Below are positions 24,880 to 34,882 of a DNA stretch of 64,000 nt, one piece after another. Location of the stretch: NCBI GenBank assembly GCA_001557505.1, contig LSAX01000005.1:3038001-3102000 (forward strand). The letters are read 5' to 3'. Made by a program: the position numbers and the translations under genes. Source of the DNA: Reticulascus tulasneorum (Eukaryota > Ascomycota > Sordariomycetes > Glomerellales > Reticulascaceae). Numbering within the stretch: the stretch's first letter is position 1; the number at the start of each line of letters is the position of its first letter. Below the pieces are notes generated by a model, which did no database searches, was not told the origin of the DNA, and saw nothing but the letters and a program-made list of their open reading frames with translations.

Positions 24880-26130
24880 ATGTTTCAGTTAAGCTTCCAG
24901 GCGTTAGTCTTGCTCGCCTTCACGGCCGCTGCCACTGCGAGTCCATTCAACGCCAACGTTGCCCGGCGCTCAGAATTCACTTTCACTTCAACCGTTACAG
25001 CAACATCAACTATCACAGAAACGGCACCTCCTAGCACTTTCACAGTGAATCCCTTTGATCCCACTTATTCGATAACATATGGGACAACCCTAGACTATCC
25101 GTTCACCACTGTCAGCACCGTAACAGCGGGATGCGTCACATACAAATACTTATATCCTCCCGAAACTCCAATTTCAACCTCAGCACCGGTCGTAACCAAA
25201 ACGACAACAATCACACGGACATTTACTGTCAGTGATGTTGTGACCGAGACAAATACCAATCGCCCACCTGTAACACAATATACTGTCATATTCGACTCCG
25301 ACCCACAGTCAACTGGTCTTACAGAATATTCGACGAAATGCACAAATACTATGGTTGAAACATTTTATGTCCCAACCACAGTTACGAGCACATATACTAA
25401 GGCTAGTGTCTGGACGAGCACCTCCAGAACGGAGGTCTGCATGGCCTTCATCACGAGAAGTACAACGATACCCGGGGTGTCTTTTACTACCTATCCATAT
25501 ATTCCTGCTATCGATCAATTCTCCGAAGGAGGTCCAACTCTTTTAACATCGACTCGTGCATCGACCCGATATGTAGTGGCAACGGTATACACAGACACGG
25601 CAACTACGACAAACGTGATCTGCAACAACCCCTCCACATCATATACATCCACTTATTTCACTGTGACGCTGACACTGGTAACCACCACATCATACGTGCA
25701 ACAGACTGGTTGCACTACGACCGCTCTCATGCCGGTCGTTACGCCTACGGCACCCCCAGGGCTTGCAGGTCGGGCTAATCACATCGGAGGAGCCGAGCGG
25801 GCTGCGGGAGGCGAGATGAAAGCTGCCGGTCCTGTCGAGTTCGTGCGCATAGGTCCTGATTTGCAGCAGCTGGAAGAGAATGCGGTGGACCTTCGCCGGC
25901 AGGCATCGCCAATCCCCACCCCGGCGAAGATGATAACAACCACATACGTAACAGCAGGGATGGTTAGCGGAACTCTTATGACTGCTACTGGCACTGCTGT
26001 GGTTGAAGCATACACCCAAACGTTCACGACCGTAAGCATGGTTGGCAACACGATTACTGCTACCGCCACCAAGTACTCCACCGTGTGCGCAATCCCGACA
26101 GCAGTGTTCAACCGCGCGGGTAAATCTTGA
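24880..26130 (+). CDS. Secreted Thr/Ser-rich cell-surface protein
   Basis: Single exon, 416 residues. A signal peptide (MFQLSFQALVLLAFTAAATA) is followed by a dibasic site (RR, near residue 30) and a long Thr/Ser/Val-rich body with repeated TVT/TTT/TST blocks (TSTVTATSTITET, VVTKTTTITRTFTVSDVV, TYVTAGMVSGTLMTATGTAV) and a few spaced Cys. This composition is typical of heavily O-mannosylated wall-associated proteins. There is no hydrophobic GPI-type C-terminus: it ends in FNRAGKS. A less repetitive segment at about residues 300-345 (GLAGRANHIGGAERAAGG, DLQQLEENAVDLRRQ) splits two Thr-rich parts. Function is unknown; adhesion is only a guess. Start is the Met that opens the signal peptide. Confidence 0.8.
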   Translation: MFQLSFQALVLLAFTAAATASPFNANVARRSEFTFTSTVTATSTITETAPPSTFTVNPFDPTYSITYGTTLDYPFTTVSTVTAGCVTYKYLYPPETPISTSAPVVTKTTTITRTFTVSDVVTETNTNRPPVTQYTVIFDSDPQSTGLTEYSTKCTNTMVETFYVPTTVTSTYTKASVWTSTSRTEVCMAFITRSTTIPGVSFTTYPYIPAIDQFSEGGPTLLTSTRASTRYVVATVYTDTATTTNVICNNPSTSYTSTYFTVTLTLVTTTSYVQQTGCTTTALMPVVTPTAPPGLAGRANHIGGAERAAGGEMKAAGPVEFVRIGPDLQQLEENAVDLRRQASPIPTPAKMITTTYVTAGMVSGTLMTATGTAVVEAYTQTFTTVSMVGNTITATATKYSTVCAIPTAVFNRAGKS

Positions 26131-26652
26131 GAGTTCATTGTTTAGTCGGCTCGGCAATGCAAGCGGAACGTCTATAACTGGTCTCAATTTCAGATTGATT
26201 CAATGGTTGGGCTTTGAGGATGCTGGTGCTGAGTTTGGGGGCAGAATTTGCACGGCAATCATTGCTGCCTGTCTTGCTTGGAGTATGTGTTAATGTTATG
26301 AAACTCATGTCTTCTTTGAAATTACTCTGCATCTATTGCCTCCTTCAGTCACCTTACCGCATGGAAATCAGCGATGAAGAGCTGTTTCATATGGTATGGA
26401 GTCGACTCCTCTATTTGAATATAAGCAACTGGCCGACCCAGTCACCCTTCATCATGCCTGTGTTCGTCTTTGAAAACAACTGGTATTTGAGCGTGAAAGA
26501 ACACTGCTCTGCAGGCTACATCTTGATCTCCCCAATATGAATCTGCAGTTCTACTAAATACGCCCAGCTTGTTTAATATTTCTAATATAATTACAGCCTT
26601 ATTGCGAGATTGGACGCCACGAGTTCTCGTATATACCACCAAGACATAGAGT
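26131..26652. other. Convergent 3' region
   Basis: About 520 bp between the Thr-rich gene and the ABC transporter stop codons; no gene supported. Confidence 0.5.
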
Positions 26653-29600
26653 CTATATGCGCAAACGCTTCCCAACAAATAGACCGACATACGCAATAAT
26701 CCTATACACGCTACCGATGCCAAGCAAGGCCAGCATATTACCCCACAGCCAATCTAGGTGATATCCCGTAGCTTTCGCGGCCAACTCCACATTGTACAAA
26801 TAGCGGAACGGCATCACCACCTGTCCGAAGTAAATCTCGGCCAACCAGACACCAGGTGAGGCACGCCAGAGCCATTCCAAGTGCCATCCCTTGACAGTGG
26901 ACAACGGAGGCGCAGAGCCGGATAAAAGGCCGACGACTAAGCTGATCATTGTCGAGACAAGTGGTGCATCTTCTCTTCGAACAACCATACTCACGCAGCT
27001 CGCGAGGCCGTAGATGCAGTAGAAGTACGCCAAGTTCGCGCAGAATGCAATGCCCCAGGGAATCGTGGGCATGGTCAGGAGCATCACCAGCGTCGTGAAG
27101 TGCATACAGCCCAGAATCATTCGGGGCAACACCGAGACAATCTTGGCGAGGAAGTAGGCCAGACGGGAGTGGCCTGCCTCGGCCTCCCGGTGGTGCAGGA
27201 TCATCTCTTCAGAGAACACCTTGACGCCTGGGGCGCCAGAAACGAGCCCGATGGCGATGGCTTGCAAAAGTGCTAGTTGCTGTGCTGATCCGAAATCTGC
27301 AGCAACCGACAAAATATCGTAAGGAGGATTGTAAAATCCGGTGAATAAGACACCCTTTTTGGGATTCTCGGCGAGGCCAATCAAGAAGCCCGCGAGGGTC
27401 GCTAGACCCATCTCGAAGAAAAACGCGGCTTTTAGACGATACTGTTGAATCATGGCGCGACGGAGGCAGAGCCATGTCTGCTTCAGACGCGGTGCATCCT
27501 GTCTCTTGAGAAGCAAATGGGTCGACTGCCTGTCTGGAGACGGGGAGGAGTTCGAAGAGGCTCTTGCGGTTTCGGCAGCGTTCTGTCGTGATGTGGCCCA
27601 ATGTGAAATCAGGGCCTCTTTCGAGATATCGCCAGTCTTTTTGTAAACCCGTCCGTTGCCAGTAATAATATCGGTGACCACGTCTCCTAGGTTGGTGTGC
27701 TCGGGAAAGCTGAATCCCACGTCCTCGAAGAAGCGCTGCACATTGCTCTCAGGTCCTTCGTAGATGATCTGTCCGTTTCCGAGGAGGATCAGATCGTCAA
27801 TCATCTCAAAAATCTCTACCCGTGGCTGGTGAATAATGACGATGACGGAAATTCCTAGACGCGCGAGGGCTTTCAACGTGCGCATGACTGAGGACGCTGC
27901 CGTGGCGTCAAGGCCACTCGTAGGCTCGTCAAGGAAGATGGCCATCGGGGCGGCGGCTAGTTCCATGCCGATGCTCACCCGCTTCCTCTGACCACCGCTT
28001 ATGACTGGTTTCCCAATACTGCCTACCATAGAGTCACGGACATGCGAAAGTTCCAGGCAGTCAATGACAGAGCTAACATATGCTTCGATCTGGGCATTCG
28101 TCCAACCCCGAGGTAGGCGAACCTTCGCGGAATGGACGATGTTTTCGTAAACAGTCAGCTCAGGCAGCACGACATCGTCCTGAGGCACATAGCCGATGAG
28201 CTTTTTGTATCGCTTGATCTTGCCAGGGACGTTGTTGACCATGACCGTGCCTCCAGTATTAGTAGTCTTTCCCATGAGCACATTGACGAATGTCGATTTC
28301 CCTGCTCCAGATCCGCCCATGACGGCAACCAGAGATCCTCGTTCGATGGACCCGGTCACGTTCTGAAGAATTGGTCGGGGGCTTCCCTTCGGGTGAAAGC
28401 TTAGGTCGGAATACCCGAAGGACAACCCGAAATGAGCGGTATCGGTGGCTTTCTTCATAGAATCAATGAATGTCTGGAGCTGTGGGTTTAGTACGGTGCC
28501 GGCACGTCTCAATGGTGTGTTTGCCAGGCCGTCCATATCAAGCGCGGCTTCAAATCCGGTCCAGCCATCGCGACCCGGCATGTACGTTGCATCCATCGCA
28601 ACCATCTCGTGATCTGTTTCATCTTCAAGCTGTTTATAGCCCGTGAGGCCTGCCTTCACACCTCTCACGGCTTTGGACTTGCCCAAGAAGACAAGAAGAG
28701 GGTGGGTTTCTTTTCCAGATCGGTTGCGGATTTTTATCAGGAACAAGCCAACAACGAGTATGATGTCAATAATGACAAGAAGAACGATCGGGATCAGGAA
28801 CATCTGGTGCGATGATCCCTGAGGACAGAGGCTTCCGACACTGCATGGTGTAGGGGTTGAGGCGCCGGGCTGGCAGTATGAACCGGCTGGACATGGAAGC
28901 GTTTCCCTGCCGCCCTTTGGACAGTACGATCCTGCCTGGCAAACAACGGGTTCGAAAGGACCCATCCCGATATTTTTGCCCTCAAAAACGCACGCTCGAC
29001 CTGCTAGTCGAGCTTGCTGGCAGATGGCTGGAGGAGGGCAATACTGCGGTAAAGAGTTGACCGTGGTATTCGCGCCTAATCTTTTGTTAGCAGTGCCATC
29101 CCCTATGACGATCCCCAAAGTCATCAAACGCACATAGAAAGCCCTCACTGCAGCCCTCCGACAGCCACGAAGTCACATTTTGAATCAGTATGGGCACCGC
29201 GCCCGGGTTGTAGCAGGGAACACCATCTGCGGGTGGTTTGTCATTGCTAATGTCATTCGCCGCCCGGTAGAAAGACGTGGAGAATAATGTCCGATTCTCG
29301 CCCGTACACGCTTTCTCAAAAACGCTAAGCGTACTTGCGTCCGTCAGAGACACCAGAGCGGCCTTTTCTTCATCCCAGATCAGAGGCTTGCTAGTTTCGG
29401 GACCATTTGAGGCATCGCTGATTGGGAGGTCGACATTATTCCCACCATTGAGTGTATTGAACCACTTCCCAGCGGTCGTCGTGTAGATTCCTTGGGTTTG
29501 ATTCCCTATGCATTGCCAAACGGCGATGTCCCTCTCCGGATCCGGCGTCGGTTGCAACGCGCAGAGACATGCTTGGGTATCGAGAAAGCTCGGTCCCTCA

Positions 29601-29686
29601 GGCTGAATGAGTGGAAGAAACGGCGCCTGCGGCAACGGCCCGAACCTTTCTAGCCCGATCTCCGGGGTATCTATGGACTCGACCAT
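26653..29686 (-). CDS. Half-size ABCG (White/Adp1-like) transporter with Cys-rich N-terminus
   Basis: Two exons (29686-29134, 29075-26653) give 991 residues. Order: N-terminal region with Cys-rich block at about residues 195-272 (YCPPPAICQQ, VVCQAGSYCPKGG, LPCPAGSYCQPG); a membrane segment at about 276-298; ABC domain with Walker A GGSGAGKST (about 438-446), signature ISGGQRKRVSIG (about 543) and Walker B IFLDEPTSGLD (about 564-574); H-loop in VIIHQPR; then about six membrane helices to the end. This is the layout of yeast Adp1 and fungal relatives, whose substrate is not settled. The chosen start (MVESIDTPEIGLERFG) lacks a signal peptide although the Cys-rich block should face outside, so a further 5' exon may be missing. 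All catalytic motifs are intact. Confidence 0.9.
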
Positions 29687-32326
29687 CGGGCGTTGATTAA
29701 TGTGTTTGGTCGATGGGATGGTGAAGACGTGAGAATGAAATCATCACAGTCCGTTTGAGAAACGCGATGGGCAGAGACGCGACAATAAGAAGGATCGCAG
29801 CTGAGCCATGATGATCATGGTGGATCCGCGTCTGAAGCCAAATCCTTCATGATCCATGTGGGCCTATAATAGACCGGCATACAAGGAGTTTGACCCCCTG
29901 CCAAGTCGTAAATCTATGGGTAGGCGTAGATTTGCACGGGTTGCCGTAAGGCTACTGGGATTCTAGAAATGCTTGGCAGGTAGGATTTGGATGCCCTGTT
30001 CGCATTGCCGACTAACGGGCTCATCTGTTATGCGTATGTGCGGCACGCCTGTTACCGAGCCGTGCAAGTCGGGTCACCGTTCCTGGAAGTGGTTGGGTTT
30101 ATCGTGGTATCCTCCCCCGTCGACTAAACGATGAAATTGTTAGGTGTGGTTCAGCTGGAAGACCCGCCCATTGAAATGATGATCCGAACCCATAGACGGA
30201 TTTTGTGTCTGGTGGCTAAGGCGAAGGTAGGATTGATACCTAATACCACAGTAGCAAAACTAAGGATACGAAGGATGCGTCGTGAGATGAGGCTGTGGGG
30301 CTGCAGGACCCGGAATGCTCTCAGATCATTGGTCCTCGAATCACCCGACAGGTACCACTCAGATAACGAGGAGAGGAAATCTCACTATTTTAAGCCCATC
30401 GACTTATTTAAGTAAACACACAGCCTCTTCACTCCAGATCATTGCACGGCAGCACACACAGCTTACATGAATACAATGGGAAGCAGCGAGGTAATGAGAG
30501 GCAAACTGATGTGTTTCGGACCCTCGTAGTCTGGTTATGGTTTCTGTGTGGGGAATATCGTCTCGCACCAGTCCCAGCTCAGGTTAGTGGCGTCGCAATT
30601 TTTGCCGAGATCCTACATACATTAAATTATCAGCGCCACATTCCAGACCTGCCTGAGCAAACTTTCTGATACGCACCCAGTGACTCCGGCTGGTATGCCA
30701 ACTTTGGTATTGGCCACACATGCTTCACTATGGTCGAAACTGATCATGATGGCTTGGGACGCGGGAGTCACATTTCTATAGTCGACAGGGGAAAAAGACC
30801 TAGTCTGAGATGGCTGAGAGATGCTGTCCACCTACTCCCAGCCGGATACTCCCAGCCGGAGGCTCCAAGGTCTCTTTGGCTTACAGTGATTCGCCAAGAT
30901 ATGCACCAGTCTTTTTTAAGTGTCCAGAAATGAAATCAGGTGTTAAACCAAGAATTCGTATGACTTTCAGTGAGTTCCATGATGCACCTACGGTCCAGCC
31001 ATGATGAGCTTCAAAAGTGGACACATATCGGCATCTTCACTTCAACGATTCGGCGCCCTCTGGAGACTGTTTAGATGTTACATTCAATACTCTCTATGCA
31101 AAGTGCTCATGATATGTGTGCAGGAAATCACGCGAATATATCTAAACATTACTCCTCATGGTAAGGTAGTCTGGACTTAATGTGACATAAGTTATCCTGC
31201 CCTCTGGCTTTGCTCCTTCGGAATTGGGAATGATAAATTTACATAATCATTTAGCTTTTAAAGTGTATTTTATTCAGTCAATAGAGTTTTCATCACACCG
31301 CTTCACAACTATTATCGTGGCTGGCCTTGAAACTGACGTGAAGAGACTGATGAGTCAGGATGAGGCTGGTGGGCATATATCCGTCAACTTCGAAAGAAAA
31401 AAGCGTTATCTGACCCAGAGACAGCAAATCACGAGGCCAGTTCGCGTCTCAGAGAGGTTCATGACCTCCTTTCTCTTGTAGGTCCGACCTGAGCTAAAGC
31501 TAAGTGTGCCCCGAACATCCCATATGACTGTATGAAGCCGGCACAGATTATGCCAAAGGCTTCTTAGACGGCCACAGTATGGGCACAACACTGTTTATGT
31601 ACTTAGAGTCAAATTTCTGCACGCTGCCTCTCCTACACATGACTGCTCATTCTGCATTGTAATTCTTTTCTGATTTGAAGTTAGCCAACGGCGTCCAGGA
31701 ATGACACTTAGACATTGGTACGGCCAATTGTCGACCGCGACCAAGGTTTGACACATTTATCATGAGCCTTCAGCTTGCAGAAATCCGGGGTAACTACTAC
31801 AGCCCGGACCGGTCTTCCTGGGCATACGGTGGCAGGGTCAATGCGGGATTTAAGTGATGTTGATTCTTCACTAGTCAGCTGAGCTCATATTCCCAAACTG
31901 GCGAATATTATGTCCGCCCGTTCTCGATCAGCAGCCTGGATGTAAGCCAAGGTGCGTACTATCACCGATAACGCCGGTTCAACATTCACACTGCGCATGT
32001 GCCCTGTCAGCTTGCATAGTTACAATATTATCACGAAGCCTAGGTGATCTGGCGTGTGGGATGTTGAATACCATTTTTCGAAATGCTAAGCTGTGCCAAA
32101 CTGACTACCTTTGAGGCCCTAGGAATTCACCAGCAACAAACGATGAACCACAGTGCCAGTTCCCCATTCTTGCCACATCCACCGCCTCGAGCTCCCTCAT
32201 ATATCTTTGCGCGCCGCTTTCAACTAAGTTGGAACTCCCTGATTAGCAATTAAGCGAGATAAATCTGGCGCTGCCGACACATGGCATAAGCCAAGTTTTT
32301 TGATAGTGAAGTACCTTGAATCTAGT
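29687..32326. other. Longest gene-poor stretch of the window
   Basis: About 2.6 kb, AT-richer than the flanks. ORFs are short with random-like composition. No transposon motif, RNA gene or long repeat is evident to me by eye. Confidence 0.45.
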
Positions 32327-32584
32327 TCAAACGCACACCCGGCTCCAGTCACTGGGGCAACAATTAAAACTCGATCCAGTGCTGCTGCAACCACAAGCGA
32401 GGCCTGCGGGATTGCAAGGTGCGAATACACCGGATGACCTATGAAGGCAACGGCAAGTTGCCCTAGCCTCTAGATCCGATCCTGCTAGGGCGGCGAGTGC
32501 CCTAGCCTGTTCAACCGACTCTGCTGGGGCGACGACGGCCATGGCGGCGGTGAAAGTGGCAAAGATTAGAGGAAGGAGCTGCAT
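32327..32584 (-). CDS. Small secreted Cys-rich protein, 8 Cys (effector-like)
   Basis: Single exon, 85 residues. The start is the Met opening a signal peptide (MQLLPLIFATFTAAMAVVAP); a longer in-frame ORF upstream would hide that signal. A short pro-region ends in LEAR at residues 38-41, a Kex2-like LxxR site, and the mature part then starts with TCRC. Cys pattern: C-x-C-x11-C-x6-C-x-C-x8-C-C-x7-C, eight Cys in the last 43 residues, an even number fit for four disulfides. A TATA-like element lies 122 bp upstream of the ATG. I do not recognise a family; fungal effectors and hydrophobin-like peptides also have a C-C pair, but the spacing is not a hydrophobin's. No homologue is claimed. Confidence 0.65.
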   Translation of the reverse strand: MQLLPLIFATFTAAMAVVAPAESVEQARALAALAGSDLEARATCRCLHRSSGVFAPCNPAGLACGCSSTGSSFNCCPSDWSRVCV

Positions 32585-32705
32585 TGTCGTGGTTTTGGAA
32601 GAGATGTCGAAGTTAGATGCGGAGTTGATATCGAATTGAATTGGTAATTGTAAAGTGTGGAAAGACCATCTAGAAGAGCCGGTCATGAAGGACGGGCAAC
32701 CCATG

Positions 32706-32712
32706 ATTTATA
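32706..32712 (-). promoter_or_regulatory. TATA-like box of 8-Cys peptide gene
   Basis: TATAAAT on the minus strand, 122 bp upstream of the start at 32584. Confidence 0.4.
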
Positions 32713-32981
32713 GAAAAGCTCAGTCGAGGTAGATTGCCTGTCCAAGTCGCGGACTCTAGGAGAACTCTTTCTGTTCAATGCCTCCCTGCGATGAAGTTTC
32801 TCGTCTACTTCAGGACTCGGCACATATGGTGGTGGCTTGAAAAGATCTTGTCGTGAAGTTCCTTTGGTTTCAGAATGGCTGTTAACATCTTACATCCTCG
32901 GCGCTAGCGAGTCTGGATTGGGCTAGATTTTCGGCCGGCATTCATCCCCATGCATCGTAGCCTCTGAGCACCACTGCTCGA

Positions 32982-33060
32982 TTTGGTAGGATTTGTGATC
33001 CTTCGTAACGGTATGTCCCAAAATGACCGAAATCCAAGTCCTTCATCTGATAGATTGCTA
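32982..33060 (+). repeat. Direct repeat copy A
   Basis: Shares the near-exact core TAGGATTTGTGATCCTTCG, CCTTCAT and AGATTGCT with copy B 161 bp downstream; the segments between these cores have diverged. Confidence 0.8.
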
Positions 33061-33142
33061 AGACTTTCTCAGCATCCAGATATCAACCTGTCATCCATCT
33101 TGTCCATCAAAATGCTGCTCATATTCTAGCAAACCCAGCTCA

Positions 33143-33219
33143 CTTGATAGGATTTGTGATCCTTCGTAACGGCATAACCCAGAAGATCGAAAATTGGATC
33201 CTTCATAGATAGATTGCTT
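33143..33219 (+). repeat. Direct repeat copy B
   Basis: Second copy of the unit at 32982-33060, about 75-80 bp, with identical first core and a diverged middle. Confidence 0.8.
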
Positions 33220-33588
33220 ACCACAATGCCAACTACCGCCAATGAATCGGTCACAACGTAGCACTGCCTTGATCTTGTGCTGCAAGAAGACCGTTTCAAC
33301 ACCTAAAAGCCAGATAGGGTCAAGCTTCTTCAACACTCCATTGGCCAAGCAAAATGATATTGAAGCTGCATGGCGCAACTCTGATATTTGTAAGATTTGT
33401 AAGGTTCACATGCCGTATCTGCAATCCAACTTGATGAGGAGTTAGGTGGAGGAGTGCAGTAACAATCAATATGCGGACTTCAGCATCTGGGAGCGATCGA
33501 GTGAGAGTTGACCAGGAAAGGAGGTTCTGCTCCAAGACTTGACAATAGGGGAACTACGGCAACTGCCTTGCGCCGTCTATTGTTCTTG

Positions 33589-33595
33589 TATAAAA
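33589..33595 (+). promoter_or_regulatory. TATA box of 6-Cys peptide gene
   Basis: TATAAAA, 130 bp upstream of the ATG at 33719. Confidence 0.5.
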
Positions 33596-33718
33596 GGGAG
33601 CCTCAATCCCGATCATTCTATCGTTTCCCTCTCCTCCCTTTATCTTAAGTGCAGAAATATCAGTTATTACTACAACCTATCAGTCTTCATCCAAAAATTC
33701 CATCAATCCACAGTCACT

Positions 33719-33934
33719 ATGCATCTCAAAATCTTCTTTGGACTTTTGTTTATTGCTAGCGCTGTGGCTAACCCAGTGGTAACCAGCGCCGTAGCTACTC
33801 CACTAGACGAGAGACGTCTACGGTGCTTCGACGTCGCATCATGCCGTTGCGACGGAAACCTGCCGTCCTGCATTAACAATGGGGTCTGCCGCGCAAAGGC
33901 AGATCGCAGCGGATGCGAATATGTACGTCCATAA
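33719..33934 (+). CDS. Small secreted Cys-rich protein, 6 Cys (effector-like)
   Basis: 71 residues if unspliced. Signal peptide MHLKIFFGLLFIASAVA, then a short pro-segment ending in a dibasic site (DERR, residues 30-33), then a mature part with Cys pattern C-x5-C-x-C-x6-C-x5-C-x8-C. This is an even six. The start is the Met opening the signal peptide, although the frame is open 60 codons further upstream. After GCEY a GTACGT donor occurs at 33923, so a second exon is possible (an acceptor TTTAG lies near 34015); the last three residues are thus uncertain. A clear TATA box lies 130 bp upstream. I do not recognise a family. It sits divergent from the 8-Cys peptide gene. Confidence 0.65.
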   Translation: MHLKIFFGLLFIASAVANPVVTSAVATPLDERRLRCFDVASCRCDGNLPSCINNGVCRAKADRSGCEYVRP

Positions 33935-34882
33935 TCATAAGTGTCCAAGATAAATGATGGCGGCGAAGGGAGAATTGACATGTTAATCCTGCATATAGTG
34001 CTGCTTCTAATTTAGAACGGGCTGGCTAGTTCCTACCTGGAAGGCCGTGATGGCTTGAACAGCAGCTACACACACAAGGAATCTCCGGTTGCTGGGATCG
34101 GGTTGAGTTATATGGTCTGTTTGTCAAGTACCGCGGCGGTGATGGCCCAAATATTCGGGGAAAACTCAGAGCCAGGGTTGAAGCTATAGTTAACTCTTAT
34201 CATCTGCTTCTGTTTTCAGCACAAACAGTCTTGGGACCTGAGTAAACGCACATACGTGACATCGCTAAGAAAGCCAGTGACTCTGTCTAGAGACAACGAT
34301 GTTCCAAGCTGAGGACTACGCTTCAAGTGCCGGCACTGTGCCTCATAGCCCGGCCGCTAATATGATCTGTTTTGTAGAGCCACAACTGTCCAAAGCATAC
34401 TATTGTGACAGAATATTCGGTCCAGAATGCAGCCGAGATGTTTCTCCCGCTTCTCAGAAGTACAATTCAAGTTCAATAGCAACATCCATCTCAATGCAGC
34501 GGTTTCGGCGATGATACCTGCTTGACGTTGGACGTACCTTCGCACTAGGAGGTGGAGTGAAACGACCCGTCAACCAAGACCGATGGGGAAGCTCATTGTA
34601 GAGGGCCATCCCGACGTTTATCTAACCTCAGAGTACAGACAGGATGTGGTGCTAGTGTTCAGCGTTGTTTCACGAAAAAGCGCTGCAACTGCAACGGCTT
34701 CCTGGAACCCTACTCGGCCATCAGGAAGATTGGCTGATAGTTGAATAGCTCGCAGTTTACAGATCACCTGTCACCTATTGGTAAGGACATCTATCATATC
34801 TTAATCAGTCTTTTCACTGGTTGTTTGCTAAGTCCCTATTCTTCAAATGTAATCGCTATGCAAATCCAAAGTGCAACATGCC
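33935..34882. other. Intergenic, convergent with GH125
   Basis: About 950 bp. It may contain a second exon of the 6-Cys peptide gene; otherwise nothing supported. Confidence 0.4.

Larger units (their letters stand above)
32585..33718. other. Shared upstream region of the two Cys-rich peptide genes
   Basis: About 1.1 kb between two divergent small secreted-protein genes. It holds a diverged direct repeat (32982-33060 and 33143-33219) and a TATA-like box near each start. No other gene supported. Confidence 0.55.

Noticed and set aside
30131..30415. 94-codon ORF in the gene-poor stretch
   Set aside because: Arg/Leu-rich random-like sequence with no motif or promoter support.
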